Both the position numbers and the translations under genes were made by a program. From contig NC_092670.1 in assembly GCF_964355755.1 (NCBI RefSeq), forward strand, positions 1,515,001-1,579,000: DNA of 64,000 bases, in the 5' to 3' direction. The notes beneath the pieces are model-generated. The model made no database searches. It saw only the letters and a program-made list of their open reading frames with translations, and was not told the origin of the DNA. The stretch's first letter is position 1, and each line of letters begins with the position of its first letter. This document shows positions 1 to 13,000 of the stretch, in pieces. The DNA is from Antedon mediterranea (lineage: Eukaryota; Echinodermata; Crinoidea; Comatulida; Antedonidae).

Positions 1-1777
1 GTTTGCAGCAACATATAGCACTGTACACATAGATGTATGGTGACACACTTCAGATTTTGTTTTGAAGTTGTGTTTTTAGTTCACACAAGTTCTTAAAGTT
101 TTTGTTTAAACTTTTTATAGTATAGTGTCTTTTGTTGTTTATTTTTGGTTTCGTTTACTCATTAGTATCGATTACTAAAATAAATATAAATGATTATGCC
201 AATGATGAACTAATAGAAAAAAAAGGTATATAATAATTATTACCAATCAGTAGTTAATATTTGTAGAAATGTACTATAGAATATAATTGAAAATTTTTAA
301 ACTATGCAGTTTTTTTAAGAATCAAAACAAATTTAAAAATAAATCAATGCAATTTTATCAGTAATATGCCTACATAATATGAATTATTCTAATTGTATGA
401 CTGGTTAGTTAATCCAGAGTTACTACTGTATAATAATTATACTTGGTAATTGCCTTTTGTTATGTTAAAACTAGGTGTTTTTTTTTAGTTAATAGTATAT
501 ATTATGTTCAGTGGTATTTGTGTTAGATGCTAGCTCTTTATAACTAGGCCTATATTTAATTTGTAACACATTATATACGTTATATATAATTTTATAATGG
601 TATTTTAATAATTTTTTCGTAATATCTAATAGATAATGTTTTTAACATAAAGCAAACTTAATTTATCATGACCTCAGATAAATAACAAAGCATGCTTAGT
701 TTTCTTTGTTTCAAATTGTATACTTAAATTAAGCAGTTTTAAGAAAGATGTTAATAAATAGGTTTCAAGTTTTTAATTTGTGTTATAAATAATTTATCTG
801 CAAGTTTTGCTGCTCCCAAGCCTCAAAATGGCATTTGGCGCGCCATACGTATGCGGTAATTTTGTTTTAATGCAACAATGAACGTGTATTGGACGAGTGA
901 TTACTATTATTAAATTGACCTTTTGGTTATGAAGTCCCGATATAGTTTGATTCGATCACAAACAGACGGGTTTAATGTTCCAATATTGAAGAAGAGAAGA
1001 ACGTTGGAAGGCTGCGGGTAGATAATACAGTAGGCCTAATAGTAGTACTGTATGTGATTGTTTTGTTGCCATTGATTAGTTTACAATAATGAATGTTCAT
1101 GAGTTGAAATATTGACTGTTCTATTTAACACGGTGTGTTAATAATATACCTACGAGGCGGTTGTAGACGATCCACCGTGTATAACTGGTATTTTAGGGTA
1201 CGTTGTTAGGCCTGTAAATAGGACGTGATTCCAAGGCAATCCAACAGGACACAGTGAGCTCGCCATTTGATATTATGTCTGGCTACGACAAAATTACGTT
1301 CGAAGCGGCCGCCAACCAAAGCGTTCAATAACGTAATCTGTATGGAACACCGTGTGCGCTTTCATAGTCGCTATTGGCCCATGTGCTTTAATCTGTTATC
1401 GTGATCGTTGTTTGGACAGGTTTTCTTTACCTCGGACGTAAATAACAATTTAAATACATTATTATGTAATTTATTCAGTCTCCTTTTATTATGTACTTCT
1501 CCGCGGCGCTTGGTGCCTGTTATTATAAAGGGTGTGGAACTGATCGTGTCGCAGCCACAGATAAACTCTTTGATCTCCGAAGCTCAACATCCTGCTGTTA
1601 GATTGCCTTGGTCATACCCAGACTGATGTTAAGAGGTGTAAGTAGAGGTGCTGAACTTAAAACTATTTTTGTATTACTATTATTGAGATATTATTGGTTG
1701 AATACAAAGGTGTTCCATGCTCGTCTTTTACAATCAGCCTACGCTCATATCTGTTTTTGTTTTCCAAAAATGTCCAG
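1..1777. other. 5' flank of the IDO gene, no coding exon supported
   Basis: AT-rich sequence with no domain-bearing reading frame. It may hold the promoter and non-coding first exon of the downstream IDO gene, but I see no motif that fixes them. About 80 bases at 1540-1620 recur, diverged, near 27566-27655 and look like a dispersed repeat. The short frame through 1408-1626 overlaps that repeat and is not taken as a gene. Confidence 0.5.
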
Positions 1778-1810
1778 AAAATAATTGTTATAGGCTATGA
1801 CCCTAAAAAC

Positions 1811-1924
1811 ATGGATGACTTGCTGGATGAAGGAAAAACAAACAGATACTTTCAAGAATGCGCCGAAAGTCTCGAAAGATTCGGAATTTCCCCAGAATTA
1901 GGATTTGTTGTTGAGAACCCACTG
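1811..1924 (+). CDS. IDO: IDO exon 1 (N-terminus)
   Basis: Encodes MDDLLDEG through LGFVVENPL, matching the family's GFLLPDPL-type N-terminal motif. The donor GTAATT follows the CTG codon in phase 0. The start codon is chosen by length; a phase-compatible acceptor AG at 1776-1777 would add about eleven codons. Confidence 0.75.
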
Positions 1925-4900
1925 GTAATTATTATTAATATTATTATTATAGTTAATTATCTTTCGACCTACGTCGCCAGCAAGGACCAATGATTCGTTA
2001 AACTTTATCGAGGTCAAGTGACGTCCAAATGTCCCCGCAAGCGCAGGAATAAGGATGACGTAACTAAGGTCCTAGGTTTTAACAAATTGAAAGCTTTATA
2101 ATCTTAACGGTTAACCAGAATGGTAACTTTACATTCATTTGAAAACTCATGAATATCTTACGACCACACATGTACGTTGTGGCGTTGGCGATGGTAATTG
2201 ATGATGTTGGTGGTAATGATGGTGTTGGCAGCGTTGATGGTGATGGTGATTCCAAAGTGCCCATCAATTTCAGTCAATTAGTTTCGCTAAGTAGCCTACC
2301 AAATAAGGTATGGTGACTGAAGTTGCTATGATGTCAAGGAGATAGGTAAAGCGAAGCATTCTCGTTTTATCTATGCGGGTATATTTTTCAGTGTATACCA
2401 CGATTTTGTTGTGAACGAGCCTCCGTTTTAAAATAAGGATTTTATTATTATTATAACAAACTATATATTTAACGCGCGATTTATCAAATTTTACCCTTAC
2501 GGAAATGTATATATAGATAATACCACAATGTTTGTTTGCTGTACACGTTGATTTGATGTATTTTCCTCTTTTTTTAAAGCAATCTCTACCACAGAAGTTT
2601 AGTATTTGGGAAGAACTTGCAAAAAATCTAAAAGATCTTATTGAAAGTGCTACACTTAGAGATGAAGTCAATAAGGTAACACACTTTACGTTTACATTGT
2701 GTTGTTTTGTATTTGTTTCTAAAAAAATCTATTTCAATTTATAGAATTAATTTTTCCGTGTTTGCCTTGTTTTAGATGCCGTTTTTACATCATGAGCTTC
2801 TCCAATCCCACAATGAACTGCGGTTTGCCCATACATGTTTGACGGCTGTGTTGCATGGTTACGTGTGGATGAAAGGCGAAAAAGATATTGTATCGGTGAG
2901 GATCATAGGTCTATATCTGAAATTGATAGTAAATTGTGAATTAAAATAAAACTCTTCGATAGTAATATAACTTGGTTCTTCTACATACATACGTACAAAT
3001 CAACAATTTGCGTTGCGTCCTATTGGTCCTATTGGTCCTATTGGTCCTATTGGTCCTATTGGTCCTATTGGTCCAAACAAAAATCATGATAATGTATTAA
3101 CTTCACTTACGTGTACGTAAGTTCTCAAAATACGTCACAAATATGGAAGTTGTGTGCAGTGTTTATTATTTCTATTTCCTTTTATCATTAAAAACAACAA
3201 TTGATATTTTAGACAGTTCCACGAAACTTAGCAGTGCCCGTGTATGGAATTTCAGAAAGACTAGGGATCGAGCCGGTGTAAGATTGAAATGTGTCCATCA
3301 TTCAAAAGTGTCCGGGTGGACACTTTTCAGCATTGGATAGTGTCCAATTGCATGTTTCAACGGGTTCGCGGGCGTTTTCCAACAATTTAATGCTGTCCGG
3401 CGCGTTTAATAATGTCTGACCCTTGGATTGAATACCGTCCGTGGTTGAGATTTGAGATTCAGGTTTTGATCGTGATTGCGCATGCACTTGTCTTTTTTTA
3501 ACGACCACTATTTGTTAATAATGCCAAACTAGTTTTTATTTTTCAAAGATAACTTGGCTTAAAACACCTCCAATTAGCGACCATTATATTATTTGGTATG
3601 AATAAAGACAAGAAGAATAAATAACAATATAATAATAATCATGTAATAAAAACAAGTAATTATACTGGTCCTCTTCCAATTAAAGAACACTTTAGTTTAG
3701 ACACTTCCAATTAGCGACCATTTTTATTGTTTTGTATGAGTAAAGACAAGAGTAATAATAGTTTTTAATCATGTGACAAAAAACAAGTAATTGTACTGGT
3801 CCTCTTCCAATTAAAGATCACTTAAAATTAAACACTTCCAATTAGCGACCGTTTTATTATTTTGTATGAGTAAAGACAAGAATAATAAATAGTTTATAAT
3901 CATGTGATAAAAAACAAGTAATTGTACTGGTCCTCTTCCAATTAAAGATCACTTAAATTTAAACACTTCCAATTAGCGACCGTTATTATTGTTTTGTATG
4001 AATAGAAACAAGAAGAATAAATAGATTTTAATCATGTGATAAAAAACAAGCAATTGTACTGGTCCTCTTCCAATTAAAGATCACTTTAATTTAAACACTT
4101 CCAATTAGCGACCGTTATATTATTTTGTATGAATAAAGGCAAGAATAATAAATAGATTTTAATCATATGACAAAAAACAAGTAATTGTACTGGTCCTCTT
4201 TCAATTAAAGATCACTTTACTTTAAGACACTTCCAATTAGCGACCGTTATATTGTTTTGTATGAGTACAGACAAGAAGAATAAATAGATTTTAATCATGT
4301 GATAAAAAACAAGTAATTGTACTGGTCCTCTTCCAATTAAAGGTCACTTTACTGTAAGACACTTCCAATTAGCGACCGTTATATTATTTTGTATGAGTAC
4401 AGACAAGAAGAATAAATAGATTTTAATCATGTGATAAAAAATAAGTAATTGTACTGGTCCTCTTCCAATTAAAGGTCACTTTACTTCAAGAAACTTCCAT
4501 TTAGCGACCGTTATATTATTTTGTATGAATAAAGACAAGAATAATAAATAGTTTATAATCATGTGATATAAAATAAGTAATTGTACGGGTACTCTTCCAA
4601 TTAAAGGTCACTTTACTGTAAGACACTTCCAATTAGCGACCGTTATATTATTTTGTATGAGTACAGACAAGAAGAATAAATAGATTTTAATCATGTGATA
4701 AAAAACAAGTAATTGTACTGGTCCTCTTCCAATGAAAGATCACTTTACTTTAAGACACTTCCAATTAGCGACCGTTATATTATTTTTTATGAATAAAAAC
4801 AAGAAGCATAAATAGTTTATAATCATGTGATATAAAATAAGTAATTGTACTGGTCCTCTTCCAATTAAAGGTCACTTTACTGTAAGACACCTCCAATTAG

Positions 4901-7016
4901 CGACCGTTATATTATTTTGTATGAGTACAGACAATTAGAAGAATAAATAGATTTTAATCATGTGATAAAAAACAAGTAATTGTACTGGTCCTCTTCCAAT
5001 GAAAGATCACTTTACTTTAAGACACTTCCATTTAGCGACCGTTATATTATTTTGTATGAGTACAGACAAGAAGAATAAATAGATTTTAATCATGTGATAA
5101 AAAACAAGTAATTGTACTGGTCCTCTTCCAATTAAAGATCACTTTACTTTAAGACACTTCCAATTAGCGACCGTTATATTATTTTGTATGAGTACAGACA
5201 AGAAGAATAAATAGATTTTAATCATGTGATAAAAAATAAGTAATTGTACTGGTCCTCTTCCAATTAAAGGTCACTTTACTGTAAGACACTTCCATTTAGC
5301 GACCGTTATATTATTTTGTATGAGTACAGACAAGAAGAATGAATAGATTTTATTCATGTGATAAAAAACAAGTAATTGTACTGGTCCTCTTCCAATGAAA
5401 GATCACTTTACTTTAAAACACTTCCAATTAGCGACCGTTATATTATTTTTTATGAATAAAAACAAGAAGCATAAATAGTTTATAATCATGTGATATAAAA
5501 TAAGTAATTGTACTGGTCCTCTTCCAATTAAAGGTCACTTTACTGTAAGACACCTCCAATTAGCGACCGTTATATTATTTTGTATGAGTACAGACAATTA
5601 GAAGAATAAATAGATTTTAATCATGTGATAAAAAACAAGTAATTGTACTGGTCCTCTTCCAATGAAAGATCACTTTACTTTAAGACACTTCCATTTAGCG
5701 ACCGTTATATTATTTTGTATGAGTACAGACAAGAAGAATAAATAGATTTTAATCATGTGATAAAAAACAAGTAATTGTACTGGTCCTCTTCCAATTAAAG
5801 ATCACTTTACTTTAAGACACTTCCAATTAGCGACCGTTATATTATTTTGTATGAGTACAGACAAGAAGAATAAATAGATTTTAATCATGTGATAAAAAAT
5901 AAGTAATTGTACTGGTCCTTTTCCAATTAAAGGTCACTTTACTTTAAGACACTTCCATTTAGCGACCGTTATATTATTTTGTATGAATAAAGACAAGAAG
6001 AATAAATACTAGTTAAGACAAGAAGAATAAATAGTTTATAATCATGTGATAAAAAACAAGTAATTGTACGGGTCCTCTTCCAATTATAGATCACTTTAGT
6101 TTAAACACTTCCAATTAGCGACCGTTATATTATTTTGTACGAGTAAAGACAAGAAGAATAAATAGTTTACTTGTTTAATCCCCAATCAATTAAAAGTTGC
6201 ACCTTTTTATAATCAACACGATATAGCTGATCTCTTGAAAAAACATAATCAGTTTTACTGAAGTATTATGTTAATTGGTACATTGATCGTCACATCGAGA
6301 ATATGGTAGGGGTGTCACACTATGTGCGTCTAGGGTGAATGCAAAGATAATGACATCGATATAGCGCCACATCAACACGTTTTTATGCACCTTTGGTGTA
6401 AGTATTTATTTTAGTATTTTGTCCTTAAATCAGAATTTATATTCAAAGAAAAAATGACTTGTTATGTAAAAAAACAACAATTCGGTATCTGGAATCTTAA
6501 AATTAATGTATCTATAAAAATAATTAATATGGGATAGGCCTGAGACCTCATACATTTGTTAATAGGGCTACTTTATTGAACCTTCATTTTATCGGATGTT
6601 ATAAGAACGCTTGCTTCAACCGATTCTTTTTTTGAACAGCATTTTGTTTAAAGGCGATTGTGTTATTTTCAATGTTTAATAAACTTCTGGAATTTCAGAG
6701 AAACCCATTTTAATAAACAAAAGCTTCTTATAAAATGTGCTTACTGGATAATGTTTCATACATGTTTGGCTGGTTCAAATTTACTTTACTTTTGCTTTTC
6801 CGCTACTCCCCTGTTATACTATATATTTGTTGTTATGTAGAAAGATTGAAAATAAATTCATTCATTCATTCTTCTTTTATTTCGGAAAAAAAAAATTCTC
6901 CATAGTTCAGTAACAAGTGTACATTATTGTAAATATAACAAATACATATACATATATATATATATATATAATATATATGTATTTGTTATATTTACAATAA
7001 TGTACACTTGTTACTG

Positions 7017-7051
<35 letters not shown>

Positions 7052-10000
7052 TGTGTTCCAACCGTACCACGCCGAGAATGTTAAAGGGTCGTTATCCGGT
7101 CGAGTTAAAGAACAATACCATGAAAGCCCCAGTGGTCTAATGGTTAGGGCAACTGCATATCAAGCCGACGGTCCGAGTTCGAGCCTCGGTTGGGGCGACT
7201 TTTTCTCATTCTCTCAGATTTCCTCATCTTTATCGTTTCAAAAATTAATTAAATCATTTTCAGTGTATCACCGGGCGGTTTGGAATTTATTTCTATGCCT
7301 GTTGTGTTTACAACTGAGGACTAGTGCTGTTCCGCCGTACCACGCCGAGAATGTTAAAGAGTCGCTATCCAATCGAGTTCGAACCGTGAAAGCCCCAGTG
7401 GTCTAACGGTTAGGACATCTGCATATCAAGCAGGCGGTCCGAGTTCGAGTCTCGGTTGGGGCGACTTTAACTCATTCTCACAGATTTCCTCATCTTTATC
7501 GTTTCAAATTAATTAATTAAATTTCAGTATATTACCGGGCGGTTTAGAATTAATGTTCTATGCTACATAGTCACGTGGTTAGAACAATAGTTTCATATAT
7601 CTACTATGTAGATTGGATGAAGGAAAAGCAAATTCATGAATACATTACAAATAAATGTATGAATTGTGAATTACAAAAATATTAAATGTTGTTGTCTTGT
7701 CAGAATGAGTTGTAAATATGAACGAGTTTTGTAAACATAAATTATATATCATTGATCATTACTTATATTAACAGGATAAAATAATAATAGTGTAATAATA
7801 ATGAACAATAGTTACAGAAAAATATTTATTTATTTATTTATTTATTGCTATTAAAACTTGTTTCAGTAAGTGTGTTTGTATTTATTTTACTTTGTTATCA
7901 TCATTGGTCTGGCTACCAATACATTGGAAGCACGCAAGCCTCGCTACCACGTCAAGGTTGATGATCATAGCGAGGGTAGGTTGCACGTTTGTATGTGCCC
8001 CTTTGACCAAAGAAAACATATTATAGAAGAAAATTGCATAACATTATGAAACAGAATCATATGAGTTGTAAATATGAAAAAGTTTTTTAAACATAAAAAT
8101 ACAATAAAAATAAACACTAGTTACAATCTAATTCACGTACTTTTACCTTACCGGACCTTTAGTCGCGTTATTCTTTTATACAATCTGCTTTTTAATTAAT
8201 TTTTTAATCCTTGTAGCGATCAAAGCAGGGCGCATGACACATCATTGCATGTTTACACTGGACACACTGTATTTGATCTGTTGTTACCTGCCATTAGACC
8301 CCTTGAGCCTTTGACGTACTTATGCTCAGATATTCGTCTTCCGTTGATTCAATGAAAGATGGTGACGCTTTAATTAGCCGCTGTGGTGAATCTATGTTCT
8401 TCTTTCTGGTCCGACAAATGCAATTGGTATTTCTTCGTCGATGAGTTTCAGACAAAGCCGACAATCTCCTCTTGACGGAAGCACCTGTAAAAAATCAAAG
8501 CATTAACGAAACTTACCTCTATAAGGTAAACAAATACCCTTTTCACCATTTAATGCTTCTGTGTATGTTGAGATTACCGGTCATAGGTAGGCCTACAGTT
8601 AAAGAGTGACGTTGTATGAATCAACATATAATTGTCCAGGTACTTCATTGTTGCTCTGATGAATCCTTTCCGGGAAATGTTCCATGTCACAAAGATTCAA
8701 TTTTTTCAAATAGGTTTTTGTTCATGGACATATAGTTTAGTATGTAATCCCGTACAACTACATGGTAGTTCTGGACACCAAAGAGAATATAACTCAAAGC
8801 CCTAAAAAGACAGTTGCCGTCCCCTCTCATATTAACAACTTTAGTAGGCCTGGCTGCCTTGTCCATTTCACATTTTAAGTGAGTTTTGTGAAAATTTTTG
8901 ACATTGATACCAAATGGTGCTGCCTTTTCAAGCTGCCAATTGGCATCGACAGGAAAGAATAACTTTCTTGAAGTTTTCGTGTTGAGGTATACCACATCAC
9001 TATCAGATACAGGCCTACTGTTGTCATGGTCATCATCCGGTGCGACATTATCATTGTCTAATGTAGGTATGTTATCGTGATTATCCAGTGTGATATCATC
9101 GTTCTTGGATGTAGGTATGTTAATGTGATCATCCGGTGTGATATCATAATTCTTGGATGTAGGTCTGTTATCGTTATCATCAACATTCTTGGATGTAGGT
9201 ATGTTAATAATGTGATCATCCGGTGTGATATCACCATTCTTGGATGTAGGTATGTTATCATGGTGCGTTACTTCAGGTGGGATGTCTGGCGTTCGCTTTC
9301 GTTTCTTTGGAGGGAGATGCTTATCATTGGTATTACATTTCTGTTTAGTGCTTGATGATGGACAGTTCAAAGAGGTTGTTTTATCGGACTTGTAATGTCT
9401 GATCTTGTTTCCGTTAACAATAGCCCTTCTTCCTTTTAGTCGATATGTATTGTGAGTGAGGACTTTTTCTATAATATATGGACCAGTCCATCGAGCATTA
9501 AGTTTGCCTCCCTTTCTTGACAAATTTCTGGAATTCTGCAAGAGCACTTGATCTCCTGCATAGTACGTGTTGCTTTTAACACCAGCATCATGATAATGTT
9601 TTTGCTTTTTCTGTGCTTTTTTGATATTTTCTGATGCCTTTCTCCTTGAATCTTTGAGTTTCAAAAAAGCGTCCACTCTTATTTTTAAAGGAACAGTTCC
9701 GGATATGTCATCTTTATTAGACGAAACGATGGGAATACGTAATTCTACAGGCAACACAGCCTTTCTACCGTAAACTAATGAGAATGGGTCACATTTCGTA
9801 GACTTGTGCTCGGATGTTCTGTAGGCAAACAACACGTATGGGAGTTGTATATCCCAGTCATTTTGGTCTGCGTTGGTCAACGTCATAAGCATTGTGCAAA
9901 GTGTTCTGTTAAAGCGCTCCGTTTGCCCGCCTGTTTGAGGATGGTATGGTGAGGCAACTCTGTGGTCTACCCCAATCAGCTTACAGAAGCTGTCATTCAG

Positions 10001-13000
10001 CTCATTACAAAACTCTCTACCCTGGTCTGTAATCAATATAGAAGGTGTTCCATGTCTGCAGACAAAATCAATAAAAGATCTCAGCACTGTTTTAGCAGAT
10101 TTATCTGGAATTGCATCAGCTTCCACCCATTTGGTAAGGTACTCCGTAAATACAAGTAAGTACCGATTACCTGAAACACAGCAAATAATAATATAATAAG
10201 CCGTAATAATAGTAGTGTCAAAATGTCATGATGAGATGTACAACACCCGAACTGTACGAATGAAATAACAATAATAATAACAATATTAATATCAATAAAT
10301 ATAATAAGAACAAGAACAATAATAATATCGTGGATTTACATAGCGCCTAATGTTGTAAAACCTCTATGCGCTGAACAGTATTACCCCAGTCATGGTTTGG
10401 ATCAAATTAAAACAGGCAGAAATAAAGATTATTACAGTATAGCCATAATCGATGTAAATCCGGTGACAATAATAAGAGCATCTGATTCTTGGTAAATCTA
10501 GTTTTTGTTGACAGTGTAAAAAAGAGAATTGTCATAATTTTAGTTTAGTTAACAATTTCAAGAAACCTCACAGAAATTGCGCTTGTGCCTTTACAATAAT
10601 AAATTTAAGTTCAGCCCTATTACAATAAAGGCCGAACAGAACTAATTATTAACTGTAATTTTAGGCCCTGAAGAATGAATTACAAAGTTTTCTGAACGTA
10701 TTTCATTCATGTCTTCTTGCTTTTTACTTTTACGTTTTGATTTAGCTTTTTTATCCAGTCACAGCATTTTTGTTTTTCAGTAATTTGTCATGAGATACCT
10801 TACCATTTTCTGTCTTTACCAAAGGCCCAACAATATCCATACCGATCTGTCTGAAAGCAGTATCTGTTACGGGTATAGGTTGAAGTGGCACTTTTGCTTT
10901 TTTTAAAACTTCTTTCCGTTGGCACTGATCACAGGCGGCTATAAAATTACGAACACCATCAAATGACCCCTTCCAATAATACCTTTCGCGTATCTTTTTC
11001 CAACTGTTAAAAAAAAAAAAAAATGTGTTTATTGTATTGATGATATTCAATCTCTTTGTAGGTTTACTATTGACCTTAAAACTGTATTATGGATTCTTTA
11101 AATATTTTAATTTTATTTTGTTTTTTAATATTATTTATTATTTATTACCGCAGTTCACATCACCATTCTCATCAATGCATTATAATAACATTACAGTTTG
11201 GCGTTCCATATATTTTAACTTTTCGTTTAAGGCAAGCACTGGGCACAACTGATTAATTAACTTTTAATATTTATCTATGTTTCTAGTTTTTTTATTTGAC
11301 AATGATAAATGAATATTGAAAAGAGAAAAGATACCTTCTATGAAAAATGTCCATCAGTCCGTGATGATTCCGTGTCACATTGTACCAGGGAGATTTACAT
11401 CTCCCTGATTGTACCGTGTTTACATTCTAAATACCCCCATATAAACTTCAAATTGAGTGCAGCCTCCCATACAAAATAACTACGCCCTCAATCTGGTAAT
11501 AATTCACTCAGGCAATAAAAAACTAACTTGAAAAGTATAAATAATTAATTGTCCTACTAGAATTATTGTGTACGCTTGGTGAATGTGCGACAGAGTAGAT
11601 ATAAAAATCGCCACTTTTTTTTTAAAATAAACAAGGGGAAATATATACGTTTTAACACTACATACTGGTTAAATTTATTTATTTTTAAAATGTAGAGGAC
11701 ACCCTATTAAGGAAACCGGGTACTTTTTAGTGAGCCACAATGGTAGATTGCGAGAGGTAGTGGTCCTTTAAAATAGGTGGTCACTTACGAAAGATGTGGT
11801 CGATAAGGGAGGTGGTCGCTTACGATATGTGATCGATTATGAGAAGCGGTCTCCTAACAGAGAGGTCGTTTATTAGAAGTGGTCACTTAAGAGAGGTGAT
11901 TTATACAAGAGTTGGTATATTATGAGAAGCGGTCCATTTAGAGATATGGTGGTCTTCTAAAAGAGATCATCACTTACGAGAGGCGGTCGAAAATATAAAG
12001 CGGTCGCTTACGAGAGTTGTGGTTGTTAAGAGAGGTGGTCGCTTACTACGAGAGGTGGTCGATTATGAGAAGCGGTCCATAATGAGAGGATGTGATCACT
12101 TACAATAGTTGGTCGATTATGGGAAGCGATCCCTTAACAGAGACGATGGCCGTTTAATAGAGGTGGTCACCCAAAAAAGTTGTCGTTACGAGAGAGGAAG
12201 TCGATTATGAGAAACGGTCCCTTAAAAGAGTTGGTTGCTTACGATGTGTGGTCGTTTTAGAAAGTTGGTCGGTTACGAGACGTGGATAGATGGATAGCTA
12301 AGTAAACAGATGCATTTGCACATGATTTAGACATTTAGGTTTGTAAAATATATATTTTCTACATTAGCTGGCGATAGTCCTACATTAGCTGGGATGCAAT
12401 TTTCGTTCCTACATTCGTTGTTGATCGTTCTACATGGTGTTAATTTTTTTCATTACATAAGCTGCAGGTGGTTTTACTCCATTACCGGGGGATTGGAAAC
12501 TAGTTTTGTTATTGAAAATGCGTTTTTTTTAAAGAAGTATTCCCTAAAAAAAAATGTAATAATCCACTTTAAAGTTACATAATAAAAGTCTTCTTCCTTA
12601 CATTTTTTTTGTCAAATTGTGTTTTCTTTCATAAGTATACATTTTAAACGAACGAAAGTTAATACTGATATGGCTTTTTGCATTATGAATGAGCAACTAA
12701 TATTGAACATATTTATTATACCAAGACCTGAATAAGTTTTCATTCGGGAAGTATTTGTATCACTATTTAAAACTAAGATATCTCTCATGAGGGATATCTC
12801 TATATTACTTACTTACCAAGATATTTAGAATGGAAGATTCTTGTCCCATTCGGAATATCACAAGTGGATTTTTTTCTGTGTTAGTTATGCAGTGGGCACG
12901 TGTAGAGTACCGTATATGAACTGTTATAAAACTAAAACATTACTATTATAGATAGAGCTAGTTGTACTGTATTCTTCTTGGTTTTTCGAGGTGTAATAAG

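Larger units (their letters stand above)
7060..7560 (+). repeat. Tandem ~266-bp repeat, each unit carrying a tRNA-like cloverleaf
   Basis: Two head-to-tail units share TACCACGCCGAGAATGTTAA upstream of the tRNA-like part, and downstream CTCA, CAGATTTCCTCATC and TTTATCGTTTCAAA. A third copy lies inverted near 36609-36835 outside the transposon, so this is a dispersed family, either a tRNA-derived SINE or a duplicated tRNA locus. Confidence 0.85.

Noticed and set aside
3143-3508. Short frames on both strands at the IDO/Ginger1 left junction
   Set aside because: They mix IDO exon 4 read in other frames with transposon TIR sequence.
7008-7406. 132-codon + strand reading frame
   Set aside because: It reads through the (TA)n tract and a tRNA-like repeat; the same translation appears from the third repeat copy at 36609-36821, so it is repeat-derived.
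9058-9355. Overlapping frames on both strands at 9.1-9.3 kb
   Set aside because: Shadows of the PTSKN repeat region of the transposase.
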